A stretch of DNA of 64,000 nucleotides from Deinococcus grandis. Its GTDB lineage: Bacteria > Deinococcota > Deinococci > Deinococcales > Deinococcaceae. A program made the translations under genes and the position numbers. The first letter of the stretch is position 1, and every line of letters begins with the position of its first letter. The notes below the pieces were generated by a model. That model worked only from the letters and a program-made list of their open reading frames with translations. It did not search any database and was not told where the DNA came from. The stretch lies in assembly GCF_001485435.1 (NCBI RefSeq), contig NZ_BCMS01000002.1, forward strand, positions 218,216 through 282,215, read 5' to 3'. Shown here piece by piece: positions 1-9,339 of the stretch.

Positions 1-1
1 G

Positions 2-1462
2 CTGCGGCGCAGCGAGGAACTGAACAAGGCCGTGATCCGCTCCTCACTGGACGCGATCATCACCTGCGACGAGCGCGGCGTGATCACCGAGTTCAACCCG
101 GCGGCCGAGCAGATCTTCGGCCGGTCGCGCGCCGAGGCGCTCGGGGAGTCCCTGGACGCGATGATCATTCCCGAGCGGATGCGCGCCGCGCACGGCCTGA
201 GTCTGCAGCGCCTGTCGGAGGGCGGGCCCGGGCGCATCCTGGGGCAGCGGCTGGAACTGCCTGCCGTGCGCCGGGACGGGCAGGAATTCCCGGTGGAACT
301 GTCGGTGGTGCGCCTGCCGACCGACATGCCCGAGTACGCCGGGTTCGTCCGCGACATCACCGAGCGGCGCGCGGCGGAGGCGCGGCTGCACCACCGGACC
401 ACGCAGCTGGACTCGGTGTTCAACGTCAGTCCGGACGGGTTCGTGACCTTCGGCGGCCAGGGTCAGGTGGTGGAGGTCAACCCGGCGTTCCTGGCCCTGA
501 CCGGCACCCGCCGTGAGGAACTGCTCGGGCTGAGTGAAGCGCAGTTCGAGCGGGCGCTGCAATCCCGGTGCGAGGTCGCGCGTCCCGCGAGCCGCCCGCC
601 GCCCGGCGTGGACGTGCTGCAGGTGGTGCGTCCGGCGCGGCGGGTCCTGAAGCGCACGCGCCGCCCCATGGACGCCGGGGACGGCGTGGTGCTCGGGCAC
701 GTGATGTACTTCCGGGACATCACGCACGAGGCCGAGATCAGCAACATGAAGAGTGAATTCATGTCCACCGCCGCGCATGAACTGCGCACGCCCATGACGT
801 CCATCTACGGCTTCACGGAACTCCTCCTGACGCGTGAACTGGACCCCGAGACCACCCGGGACCTGCTGGAGACCATCTACCGGCAGGCGGGGCAGTTGAT
901 CCTGTTGCTGACCGAACTGCTGGATCTCGCGCGGATCGAGGCGCGCGCCGGGCAGGACTTCCGCATCGCGCACGAGGCGGTCCGGCCGCTGATCGAGAAC
1001 ACCGTGCGGGCCTTCACGCCGCCGCACGAGCGTTCGCGCGTGTGGGTGCAGGTCGCGCCGAACCTGCCGCTGCTGCCGGTGGACGCCACGAAGTTCAATC
1101 AGGCGCTCGGGAACGTGCTGTCCAACGCGTTCAAGTACTCCCCGCAGGGCGGCGAGGTGCTCGTGCACGCCTGGATGGACCCGCTGCACCCGCTGCTGCA
1201 CGTCTCGGTCACGGACCAGGGGATCGGCATGACGGCCGAGCAGCGGCACCGGGCGTTCGAGCGGTTCTACCGCGCCGACAGTTCCGGCAGCATTCCCGGG
1301 ACGGGCCTGGGCCTGAGTCTCGTGCAGGAGATCATGCACTGCCACGGCGGACGTGCCACGCTGAGCAGCGAGCCGGGGCAGGGCAGTGTCGTCACGCTGA
1401 CCTTCCCGGTCAATCCCGCCCCTCTGGAGAGCCATGCCCAAGAAAATACTGATCGTGGATGA
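2..1462 (+). CDS. PAS-domain sensor histidine kinase (5' end outside window)
   Basis: Sensor kinase that would autophosphorylate a histidine and pass the phosphate to a response regulator. The reading frame is open from the first bases, so the N-terminus lies outside the window. Counting from the first visible codon, a PAS domain covers about residues 11-120 and a second about 135-240. The HisKA box follows with phospho-acceptor His259 in AAHELRTP, then the ATPase domain with an N box (GNVLSNAFKYSP), G1 (DQGIGM) and G2 (GTGLGLSLVQEI). No membrane segment is visible in this part, so the input may be cytosolic or lie upstream. The 3' end overlaps the next gene, a receiver protein, by 29 bases, which suggests translational coupling and a cognate pair. 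The signal sensed cannot be told. Confidence 0.93.
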   Translation: MRRSEELNKAVIRSSLDAIITCDERGVITEFNPAAEQIFGRSRAEALGESLDAMIIPERMRAAHGLSLQRLSEGGPGRILGQRLELPAVRRDGQEFPVELSVVRLPTDMPEYAGFVRDITERRAAEARLHHRTTQLDSVFNVSPDGFVTFGGQGQVVEVNPAFLALTGTRREELLGLSEAQFERALQSRCEVARPASRPPPGVDVLQVVRPARRVLKRTRRPMDAGDGVVLGHVMYFRDITHEAEISNMKSEFMSTAAHELRTPMTSIYGFTELLLTRELDPETTRDLLETIYRQAGQLILLLTELLDLARIEARAGQDFRIAHEAVRPLIENTVRAFTPPHERSRVWVQVAPNLPLLPVDATKFNQALGNVLSNAFKYSPQGGEVLVHAWMDPLHPLLHVSVTDQGIGMTAEQRHRAFERFYRADSSGSIPGTGLGLSLVQEIMHCHGGRATLSSEPGQGSVVTLTFPVNPAPLESHAQENTDRG

Positions 1463-1811
1463 CCACGCCGACCTGCGCAAACTGATCCGCCTGACGCTGC
1501 TGGGCCCCGATTACCAGTTGCAGGAGGCCGCGAGTGGTGACGAGGCGCTCACGCGCACGCGCGAGTGGCGGCCGGACCTGCTGATCCTGGACGTCATGAT
1601 GCCCGGCAGTCTGAACGGGTTTCAGGTGTGCGAGACGCTGAAGGCCGACCCTGACCTGCGCGGCACGGCCGTGATGCTCGTCACGGCCCGCGCGCAGAAG
1701 AGTGACCTGCAGGAGGGCGTCGCGGTGGGCGCCGACGCGTACCTGGTCAAACCGTTCAGTCCGATGGAACTGCTCGAGCGGGTGGGGACGCTGCTGGACC
1801 GCCGGGGCTGA
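1434..1811 (+). CDS. Single-domain response regulator (receiver only)
   Basis: A 125-residue CheY-like receiver domain with no output domain. Acidic pocket residues are Asp9-Asp10 (IVDDHAD), the phosphorylation site is Asp53 (LLILDVMMPG) and the conserved lysine is Lys106 (LVKPF). It starts at an ATG inside the end of the upstream histidine kinase gene (29-base overlap), so the two are almost certainly co-translated partners. A stand-alone receiver usually works by protein-protein contact or as a phosphorelay intermediate; which applies here cannot be seen. The family assignment is firm and the pathway is unknown. Confidence 0.93.
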   Translation: MPKKILIVDDHADLRKLIRLTLLGPDYQLQEAASGDEALTRTREWRPDLLILDVMMPGSLNGFQVCETLKADPDLRGTAVMLVTARAQKSDLQEGVAVGADAYLVKPFSPMELLERVGTLLDRRG

Positions 1812-2005
1812 CCGGCGGACCCCGCAGGGCGTGGGGTGGGTGCCCACCGTCTGGATGCGGTCCGGTGTGTCCGTCGTGTGTGGTGCTCGCGGAGGGACCG
1901 GGGGCGGTGACGGTGGTGCGGCCCTCCGGCCTTCGTTGCGGGCTGGGGTGAGGGGCGTCGGAGGGGATGTTCTGCGCGGCGTTCGGTGGGGGAGGCGGTG
2001 GGGTC

Positions 2006-2140
2006 ATCCGGACTCCGGTTGAAAGGTTTGCAAAATCTTTCAACCCGAGCGGATGCGAGAAGGAGCAAAGCGGGTTCCGGACGTGGAGCTGGCAATCCGG
2101 TGAAGTTCCGGATTGTCAGCGAAACAAACGGAATCCGTAT
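2006..2140 (+). repeat. 134-135-bp structured repeat, copy A
   Basis: First of five related copies in the window. It starts ATCCGGACTCCGG (other copies ATACGGACTCCG) and ends CGGAATCCGTAT, so its ends are near-perfect inverted repeats. Inside are two hairpins: GTTGAAAG/CTTTCAAC near the start and CAATCCGG/CCGGATTG near the end. It lies in the 445-base gap between the response regulator and the persulfide dioxygenase gene, in the same direction as the upstream gene but about 195 bases past its stop. The rest of that gap upstream (1812-2005) shows nothing I can name. The form is that of a MITE or small non-coding repeat; it contains no coding capacity. Confidence 0.9.
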
Positions 2141-2201
2141 CATCCGGTCCGGTGATGTGCGGTATCGCCCGTGCCGATAAGGCTGGCCGCACCCTTGCTG
2201 G

Positions 2202-2246
2202 ATACCCTTGGGGGGTATACGATCCGTGCAGTTGTATCCCCCAAGG
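2202..2246 (+). promoter_or_regulatory. CsoR/CstR-type operator at the persulfide operon
   Basis: The 17-bp dyad ATACCC-TTGGG-GGGTAT occupies 2202-2218. This is the shape of operators bound by CsoR-family repressors. A second, inverted partial copy (GTATCCCCCAAGG, 2234-2246) overlaps the ribosome binding site AAGGAGG of the gene at 2257. A weak promoter (TTGCTG at 2195-2200, 17 bases, TACGAT at 2218-2223) would have the dyad as its spacer, so a bound repressor would block RNA polymerase. The dyad is read directly; the regulator assignment is inferred from the CstR-like gene at 58557-58829. Confidence 0.65.
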
Positions 2247-2256
2247 AGGGCCACCC

Positions 2257-3645
<1,389 letters not shown>

Positions 3646-3647
3646 CC

Positions 3648-3992
3648 GTGTTCCGCTTCCTGAAGACACTGCTGGGCTCGCCGGTCCCGGCGCTGACTCC
3701 CCGCGAAGCGCAGGACCTCACCCGGCAGGGCGCCCTGATCCTCGACGTCCGCGAACCCGTCGAACGCGCCCGGGGCTTCATTCCCGGCAGTCGACACGTT
3801 TCTCTGGGTGACCTGGGCCGCGCCGACCTTCCGCAGGGGCAGGTGCTGATCTGCCAGTGCGCCAGCGGGCACCGCAGCGCCCTGGCCGCCCGGCAGCTCC
3901 AGGCGCGCGGCTTCGACGTCCGCAATCTCCAGGGGGGCCTCCAGGCCTGGCAGGCCGCCGGGCTCCCCACCCGCAGAGGCAAACAGACATGA
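3648..3992 (+). CDS. Single-domain rhodanese (sulfurtransferase)
   Basis: A 114-residue rhodanese expected to carry persulfide sulfur on a cysteine. The active-site loop is C71-A-S-G-H-R-S, with an extra Cys69 two residues before it (CQCASGHRS); the substrate-side motif ILDVREPVE is near residue 31. It starts at GTG two bases after the stop of the persulfide dioxygenase gene and its stop overlaps the ATG of a second rhodanese (ATGA). It therefore sits inside one translationally coupled sulfur operon, where it probably moves sulfane sulfur between the dioxygenase and downstream acceptors. The precise donor and acceptor are unknown. Confidence 0.88.
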   Translation: MFRFLKTLLGSPVPALTPREAQDLTRQGALILDVREPVERARGFIPGSRHVSLGDLGRADLPQGQVLICQCASGHRSALAARQLQARGFDVRNLQGGLQAWQAAGLPTRRGKQT

Positions 3993-4306
3993 CCTACACG
4001 GACCTCTTCCCGAACGAACTCGACATCCACCGCCGCGCGGGCGCCGCCCTGATCGACGTGCGCGAACCCGACGAGTACGCCCAGGGGCACGTCCCCGGCG
4101 CGATCAACCTCCCCCTGTCCGAACTCCAGGGCCGCGAGACCGAGGTGCCCGACGGTGCCGTCCTGATCTGCGCCAGCGGCAACCGGTCCTCACAGGCCGC
4201 CGCGTACCTCGCCGGACTGGGCCACCAGAAGCTCAAGAACCTGATGGGCGGCACCTTCGGCTGGATGCGCGAGGGCCGCGACCTGGCGACCGGCGACCGG
4301 CCATGA
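3989..4306 (+). CDS. Single-domain rhodanese (sulfurtransferase)
   Basis: A second 105-residue rhodanese in tandem. Its active-site loop is C61-A-S-G-N-R-S, preceded by ALIDVREPDEYAQGHVPGA, the typical rhodanese strand and loop. The start ATG overlaps the stop of the previous rhodanese, and its own stop overlaps the ATG of the exporter gene (ATGA), so three genes are coupled. The loop differs from its neighbour (GNRS against GHRS) and lacks the extra cysteine, which suggests the pair are not redundant. Like the upstream protein it is cytosolic, without a signal peptide. Confidence 0.88.
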   Translation: MTYTDLFPNELDIHRRAGAALIDVREPDEYAQGHVPGAINLPLSELQGRETEVPDGAVLICASGNRSSQAAAYLAGLGHQKLKNLMGGTFGWMREGRDLATGDRP

Positions 4307-5097
4307 TCCTCGCGTGGATCGGCGCGGCCCTGATCGGCTTGAGCCTCGGCCTGCTCGGCTCCGGTGGCAGCATCCTGACCGTCCCGGTGCTGGTGTACCT
4401 CGTCGGTGAGGACAGCAAGCTCGCCATTGCCGAGAGCCTCGCCATCGTGGGCGGCATCAGCCTGTTCGGGGCCATTCCCTACGCCCTGAAACGCCAGATC
4501 GACTGGCGCAGCGTTCTGTACTTCGGGGTGCCCGGCGTGACCGGCACGTACCTGGGCGCCGCGCTCAGCGTGTACCTCAGCGGCGTCGTGCAACTGACGC
4601 TCTTCGCGGCCGTGATGCTCCTCGCGTCCATCATGATGTTCCGCCCGGCCGCAGCGGGCTCCGGTCCGGCGCACGCCCGCTCGCCGCTGAAGATCGCCGC
4701 CGAGGGCCTCGGCGTGGGCGTCCTCACCGGCCTGGTCGGGGTGGGCGGCGGCTTCCTGATCATCCCGGCGCTGGTGCTGCTCGGCGGGCTGCCCATGAGT
4801 CTCGCGGTGGGCACCAGCCTGCTGATCATCGCCGCCAAGAGCTTCGCCGGGTTCTCCAAGTACCTGCATGTCCTGCAGGAGCAGAACCTCGCGGTGCACT
4901 GGCACCTGATCCTGATCTTCACCGTGATCGGCATCGCCGGGAGCTTCCTGGGCGCCCGCGTCGGCAAGAACGTGTCCAACGACGCGCTCAAGCGGGGCTT
5001 CGCGTCCTTCCTGGTCGTGATGGGCCTGTACGTCCTCGCCACAAACGTCCCCAAGGTGCTCAACCCACCCCCGACCGTGGAGAGCCGCGCCCACTGA
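4303..5097 (+). CDS. TauE/SafE (TSUP) family sulfur-compound exporter
   Basis: A 264-residue inner-membrane protein with about eight hydrophobic segments and the family's internal duplication: GLLGSGGSILTVPVLVYL near the start is echoed by GLVGVGGGFLIIPALVLL near residue 145. TSUP proteins export sulfite, sulfoacetate or related anions. As the last gene coupled to the persulfide dioxygenase and two rhodaneses, it most likely removes sulfite or thiosulfate made by the dioxygenase, as the tauE gene of staphylococcal cst loci is thought to do. The ATG overlaps the upstream stop. The substrate is inferred from context only. Confidence 0.88.
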   Translation: MILAWIGAALIGLSLGLLGSGGSILTVPVLVYLVGEDSKLAIAESLAIVGGISLFGAIPYALKRQIDWRSVLYFGVPGVTGTYLGAALSVYLSGVVQLTLFAAVMLLASIMMFRPAAAGSGPAHARSPLKIAAEGLGVGVLTGLVGVGGGFLIIPALVLLGGLPMSLAVGTSLLIIAAKSFAGFSKYLHVLQEQNLAVHWHLILIFTVIGIAGSFLGARVGKNVSNDALKRGFASFLVVMGLYVLATNVPKVLNPPPTVESRAH

Positions 5098-5237
5098 CCA
5101 CCCCCACGCTCCGGAGGCGGCGAGGTCGGACAGGCCCCGCCGCCTCATCCATGCCTATCCATTGGGCTGCGCCCCGCTTCCCGGCGGTCCCACTGCACGC
5201 CACTCCATTCCACTGAGTTCGTTCCACTGAACGTCTC

Positions 5238-5371
5238 ATACGGATTCCGTTTGTTTCGCTGACAATCCGGAACCTCACCGGATTGCCAGCTCCACGTCCT
5301 GAACCCGCTTTTCTCCCACTCGCTCTGCTCGGATTGAACGGCTTTGTCAGCCATTCAATCGGAATCCGTCT
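5238..5371 (-). repeat. 134-bp structured repeat, copy B (divergent)
   Basis: Most diverged of the five copies, in the 288-base gap between the TSUP exporter and the first YeeE half. On the plus strand it opens ATACGGATTCCGTTTG and ends AATCCGTCT, so one end has lost the TAT. The CAATCCGG/CCGGATTG hairpin is present. The other stem has changed to GATTGAA-c-GGCT (5332-5343) pairing with AGCC-a-TTCAATC (5349-5360). Where other copies have GG/CC at the base of this stem it has GA/TC, a paired change. The copy lies upstream of the YeeE gene start at 5386. Confidence 0.88.
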
Positions 5372-5385
5372 CATCCGAGGTGACC

Positions 5386-5961
5386 ATGACTGACCTGCTC
5401 GACCTTCTGCGTTCCCCCTGGCCCTGGTGGCTGTCCGGACCCCTGATTGGCCTGACCGTCCCCCTTCTGCTGTGGATCGGCAACAGGGGCTTCGGCGTCT
5501 CCGCCAACCTGCGCCACGCCTGCGCCGTCCTGCTCCCCGACGCCGCCAAACCCAGCTTCTTCCGCTACGACTGGCGCGCCGAGCGGTGGAACCTGACCTT
5601 CGCCGCTGGACTGATCCTGGGCGGCACGCTGGCCGGACTGCTGCTCGCCAGTCCAGAACCCACCCGCCTGAGCGCAGCGGGCGTCGCGTCCGTGAACGCG
5701 CTGGGCGTGCAGGTCCGGCCCGGGCTGGTCCCGGCCGAACTGGGCGACCTCTCGAACCCTGGCGTGTGGCTGCTGCTGGGCGTGTCCGGCCTGCTGGTCG
5801 GGTTCGGCACGCGCTACGGCGGCGGCTGCACCAGCGGGCACGCCATCACCGGCCTGAGCACCCTGCAGGCGCCCAGCCTGATCGCCACCGTCTCCTTCTT
5901 CGCCGGGGGGATCCTCAGCGCGAACCTGCTGCTCCCCGCGTTTATGGCGGTGATCGCGTGA
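5386..5961 (+). CDS. YeeE/YedE-type sulfur transporter, N-terminal half
   Basis: A 191-residue membrane protein of the YeeE/YedE family, known for thiosulfate uptake through conserved cysteines. Hydrophobic segments occur near residues 12-30, 65-82, 123-140 and 160-188; the key motif YGGGCTSGHAITG gives the pore cysteine near residue 147. Full-length family members carry two such halves; here the second half is a separate gene that overlaps by four bases (GTGA). The ATG at 5386 is preceded by GAGGTGACC. It follows the TSUP gene after a repeat, probably as part of the same sulfur locus, though it may have its own promoter. Confidence 0.85.
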   Translation: MTDLLDLLRSPWPWWLSGPLIGLTVPLLLWIGNRGFGVSANLRHACAVLLPDAAKPSFFRYDWRAERWNLTFAAGLILGGTLAGLLLASPEPTRLSAAGVASVNALGVQVRPGLVPAELGDLSNPGVWLLLGVSGLLVGFGTRYGGGCTSGHAITGLSTLQAPSLIATVSFFAGGILSANLLLPAFMAVIA

Positions 5962-6428
5962 GCGCCCCCGCCCGCATTCCCGGCGTGCATGAGCAGCCCG
6001 CCGTCCGGGCCGCCGCCGGGCTGCTCGTGTACCTGATGATCGGCGTGTACTTCGGGGTGGTGCTGATCCGGTCCGAGGCGGCCAGCTGGTACCGCATTCA
6101 GGAGATGTTTCGCTTCCAGTCGTTCCACATGTATGGCCTGATCGGCTCGGCAGTGCTGACCGGGATGCTCACGACGTGGCTGCTGCGGCGCAGTGGCGCC
6201 CGCAGCCTGGACGGTCAGACGATCACGGTGACGCCGAAGGAACGCGGCTGGGCGCGCTACGTGCTGGGCGGCGCGACGTTCGGGATCGGGTGGGGCCTGG
6301 CGGGCGTGTGCCCCGGGCCGATCTTCACGCTGCTCGGCGCGGGCGTGTGGCCGATGCTGGTCGTGCTGGCCTTCGCCCTGCTGGGCACGTGGCTGTACGG
6401 CGCGCTGCGCAGACACCTGCCTCACTGA
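5958..6428 (+). CDS. YeeE/YedE-type sulfur transporter, C-terminal half
   Basis: A 156-residue membrane protein completing the YeeE pair. Its cysteine motif is GLAGVCPGPIFTLLG, the counterpart of the GGGCTSGH motif in the upstream half. Hydrophobic segments lie near residues 20-38, 57-75, 100-118 and 126-145. It begins at GTG overlapping the upstream stop. Families with two half-size proteins are known (often annotated DUF6691/YeeE); the arrangement fits a heteromeric transporter rather than a broken gene, because the junction is a clean GTGA overlap and both motifs are intact. Likely moves thiosulfate or another sulfur species. Confidence 0.83.
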   Translation: MSAPARIPGVHEQPAVRAAAGLLVYLMIGVYFGVVLIRSEAASWYRIQEMFRFQSFHMYGLIGSAVLTGMLTTWLLRRSGARSLDGQTITVTPKERGWARYVLGGATFGIGWGLAGVCPGPIFTLLGAGVWPMLVVLAFALLGTWLYGALRRHLPH

Positions 6429-6431
6429 CGT

Positions 6432-6462
6432 CGGCGGCGGGAACGGACCCGGAGCGCCGCCG
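6432..6462. terminator. Hairpin between convergent YeeE and usher genes
   Basis: CGGCGGCG (6432-6439) pairs with CGCCGCCG (6455-6462) across a 15-base loop. It lies between the stop of the YeeE half and the stop of the oppositely directed usher gene. There is no T-run, so it is only a possible bidirectional terminator. Confidence 0.35.
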
Positions 6463-6464
6463 GG

Positions 6465-8588
6465 TCACGGGCTGGACTGGCAGCGGACCTGCTCGGCGTC
6501 CGGCGCGATCTTCACCGCGCAGCGCCGCCCGTCCGGCCACACCAGCTCCCCGGTCAGGGTCACCGCCGCGCCGGGCAGCAACCCCGTCCCGAAGCTGTTC
6601 AGGTCCACCTGCTCCCCACCCTCCAGGAACAGGGTCGCGCCGGTCGCGTCCTCCCCGGACGCCGTCTGGAAATCCACGAAGCGCTGCCGCGTGAAATTCC
6701 CCGTCCAGTCCACCAGCAGCGCCCGGTCCGCCGTGCCCCCCACGATCAGGACGGCCTGCTTCACCCCGACCTCCAGGGGCAGCCGGGCCACGTCCACGCT
6801 GATCGCCACCGCCTGACCGGCCGGAGAGGAGAACACCAGGTCACCCCGCCCGTCCGTGCGGCCCCTGAACTGCCCGCCCGCGTACACCGCGAGGTTCGGC
6901 ACGCCCGTACGCAGCAGGACGTACGTGTCGGTGCCCGGCGCGGCGCTGGCGTACACCCGGCCCGCCGCGACCACCACGCTGCCCTGCGCGCCCGCGCCCA
7001 GCTGACCGTCGGTGCTGCCACTGACCGTCACGTTCACCGGGCCGTCCGACTGCGTGTACGACCCGGACACCGCGCCGCCCGCGTACGCCACGCTGGCCCG
7101 GCGGCCCGGCGCGAACACGTACGACCCGCTCACGCTGCGCTCCCCGGTGGTGGACACCGCCCCGGCCACGCTCAGGCGACTGTCGGGCGTGAAGCCCACG
7201 TTCAGCCGCGCCTGACGCACGTTCGGACCGGCCGCGCCGCTCAGGGTGGCGGTCAGCTGCGGCGTCAGGCGACCCGTGACGGACGCGCGGCCCGACCAGC
7301 CCTGCACGCCGTCCACGCCAGCACCCAGCGACGCCGATCCGCCGGTGAACGCGTAGCCCAGCGTGGCCTCGGCCGCGCCGGACGCCCAGCGGTTCAGCGG
7401 CACCTGCGCGGCAAGTCCCAGTGACCACGGCCCGCGCGCCACGCGGTAGTTCGCCAGGCCCACCCACGGGTCCGTCGCGGCCTGCGCGTACTGCACGCCG
7501 CCACTCAGCACGTACTCGCCGCGCACGCCGGACGTGACCAGCAGCGCCCGCACGCGCGAATTCCCGCTCTGCACGCTGGCGTCCGCATCCAGCGTCACGG
7601 ACGGCGTCACGCCGAACGCGACCCGGCCACCCGCGTACGGCGCGCCGTCCAGCTGCCCGACCTCCGCCGCCGCCCGCACCGCACCGGGCGGCAGCAGCGC
7701 CGCCGGGAACTCGTACTCGACCGTCACCTCGCGCGAACCGGCGGCGTCCTTCACCACGGCCCGCACCGATCCCCGCGCGCCCAGCAGCGGGATGTCCGTG
7801 AACCGCTGCCGTCCCGCGCCCAGCGTCCACGCGCCCAGCAGCTGCGCGTCACTGAACAGCTGAACCTCCGCCGGAAGCGGCAGGTCCACGCTCAACGCCG
7901 GGAGGTACCGCACCCCACCCCCGACCGTCTCCGCCTGCACGCCCCGGAACGCGCCGCCGCGCCCCCCGGTGAGTGCAGGCGCGTTCCACACCCCCTGCAC
8001 GTACGTGTCCCGCGTCGGCTGGTACCGCACGCTGCCGCCCACCTGCACGTCCCGGTCCCGCGCGGCACTCACGTCCAGGCGCGCACTCAGCGGCCCGCGC
8101 GACCCGGTCAGCCCGACCACGCCGCCCGCCGCGACCCGCCCGTCCGGCGCGCGCGACACGGTCAGGTCATACGCGACCGCCCCGACCGGCAGACCCACCC
8201 CCACGCCGACCACCTCCGGCCGCGTCACCGCCTGCGACCGGCGCGGCAGCAGCTCCAGGTTCGGCGTGACCGTCAACACCTGCGCCTCCAGATCCAGGTT
8301 CACGCTCAGGTCAGCGCGCAGCAACGCCAGCTCCCCTTCCGGGCAGGTCACGCGCTCCTGCACGTACCCGTCCTCGCCGTCGCGCAGCGCGGCCGGGTCC
8401 AGCCACACCCGCCCGTCCGGCGTCTGCCGCAGCAGCGTCACGCCGCGACTCGCGCCGCCCACCTGCACGTCCACCAGCGACTCCGGCGCGGCGCACGCGG
8501 CCTCCTGCGCCGCCGCCACGCCGGTCAGCAGCGCCCCCAGCAGCACCCACCACGCCGCGCGGGTCACCCGGGTCACGTCAGGGGACAT
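6465..8588 (-). CDS. Outer-membrane usher of archaic (Csu-type) chaperone-usher pilus
   Basis: A 707-residue protein with a signal peptide (about 1-27, ending GVAAAQ) and long stretches of alternating beta-strand sequence consistent with an outer-membrane barrel. The C-terminal part has usher-like features, such as RTDGRGDLVFSSPAGQ followed by ISVDVARLPLEVGV and a final plug-like domain ending in a disulfide-bearing segment (RRCAVK...VRCQSSP). It would secrete and polymerise pilin subunits. Its start overlaps the end of the chaperone gene by 11 bases, and three spore-coat-U-type subunit genes precede it, which makes the assignment firmer than sequence alone. It is shorter than classical FimD (about 830), as is common for Csu ushers. 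Confidence 0.8.
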   Translation of the reverse strand: MSPDVTRVTRAAWWVLLGALLTGVAAAQEAACAAPESLVDVQVGGASRGVTLLRQTPDGRVWLDPAALRDGEDGYVQERVTCPEGELALLRADLSVNLDLEAQVLTVTPNLELLPRRSQAVTRPEVVGVGVGLPVGAVAYDLTVSRAPDGRVAAGGVVGLTGSRGPLSARLDVSAARDRDVQVGGSVRYQPTRDTYVQGVWNAPALTGGRGGAFRGVQAETVGGGVRYLPALSVDLPLPAEVQLFSDAQLLGAWTLGAGRQRFTDIPLLGARGSVRAVVKDAAGSREVTVEYEFPAALLPPGAVRAAAEVGQLDGAPYAGGRVAFGVTPSVTLDADASVQSGNSRVRALLVTSGVRGEYVLSGGVQYAQAATDPWVGLANYRVARGPWSLGLAAQVPLNRWASGAAEATLGYAFTGGSASLGAGVDGVQGWSGRASVTGRLTPQLTATLSGAAGPNVRQARLNVGFTPDSRLSVAGAVSTTGERSVSGSYVFAPGRRASVAYAGGAVSGSYTQSDGPVNVTVSGSTDGQLGAGAQGSVVVAAGRVYASAAPGTDTYVLLRTGVPNLAVYAGGQFRGRTDGRGDLVFSSPAGQAVAISVDVARLPLEVGVKQAVLIVGGTADRALLVDWTGNFTRQRFVDFQTASGEDATGATLFLEGGEQVDLNSFGTGLLPGAAVTLTGELVWPDGRRCAVKIAPDAEQVRCQSSP

Positions 8589-9285
8589 TCACGTTCACGC
8601 GCGTGACCTTCTGATCCGCATCCTGCCCGGTCAGCACCAGGGACGGCACGCCCGAGAGTTCCGCCGGGAGCGGCACCACCATCGTCGAGCCCGGCAGTAC
8701 GTACTGATTCCCCAGATCCGCGCGGCGCTCCCCGGCCGTCACCTGCATCTGCCGCAACACCGCGTACCCCGAACCCGCATTCCGGAACACCAGCTGCACC
8801 CGGCCGTCCAGGCGCTGCGCCGTCACGCTCAGCGCCGGACGCGCCTCCAGCTTCTCCACGAACACCGGCAGGCTGAACACGTACCGCGGCGTCACGCTCG
8901 ACCGGCCCTCGGGCGCCGCCTCGGGCTGCAGTTCCTGACGCAGCACCAGGCGGTACGTCACGGACGGCACTTTCGGCGTGCTCCGCAACGCGATCCGCAC
9001 CACCTGCGACTTCCCGGGCGCCACCTTGAACCGCATGGGACTGACCAGCGCGTCCCGCGCGGGAGTCAGCACCTCCTTGCCGTCCTTCTGCGTCCACAGC
9101 ATGACCTCCGCCGTGAACTCCACCGGTTTCTCCTCGGCGTTCGTGACCGTCGTGAACGTCGAGAGCGACTCGGCAGGATTTACCGCCATCGTCACCGGAC
9201 TGAGCACGAACCCCGCCGCTGCGGCCCCCCCGACCCCAACCAGGGCCGCCACGACCACCAGCACCGCCAACACCTGTTTCCTCAT
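8578..9285 (-). CDS. Periplasmic pilus chaperone (PapD-like)
   Basis: A 235-residue protein with a signal peptide (about 1-23) and the two-lobed PapD immunoglobulin-like layout. Residues 24-140 hold the strands that receive subunits, including PMRFKVAPGKSQVVRIAL and the TYRLVLRQEL strand conserved in Csu-type chaperones; residues 150-230 form the second lobe. It holds pilin subunits in the periplasm by donor-strand complementation and delivers them to the usher encoded next. The ATG follows AAGGGAG. It lies between subunit genes and the usher in one operon. Confidence 0.88.
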   Translation of the reverse strand: MRKQVLAVLVVVAALVGVGGAAAAGFVLSPVTMAVNPAESLSTFTTVTNAEEKPVEFTAEVMLWTQKDGKEVLTPARDALVSPMRFKVAPGKSQVVRIALRSTPKVPSVTYRLVLRQELQPEAAPEGRSSVTPRYVFSLPVFVEKLEARPALSVTAQRLDGRVQLVFRNAGSGYAVLRQMQVTAGERRADLGNQYVLPGSTMVVPLPAELSGVPSLVLTGQDADQKVTRVNVNVP

Positions 9286-9339
9286 GAGCGAAAACTCCCT
9301 TCCCTTGCCCGGACCGGGCCAAATGAATCGTCTCTTGTT

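Noticed and set aside
44..1480. Long open frame opposite the histidine kinase
   Set aside because: GC-rich third positions leave long open antisense frames throughout; the forward frame has all kinase motifs and the antisense product none.
5098..5237. Possible terminator after the TSUP exporter gene
   Set aside because: Short tandem-like CACTCCATTCCACTGAGTTC sequence without a stable stem; nothing firm.
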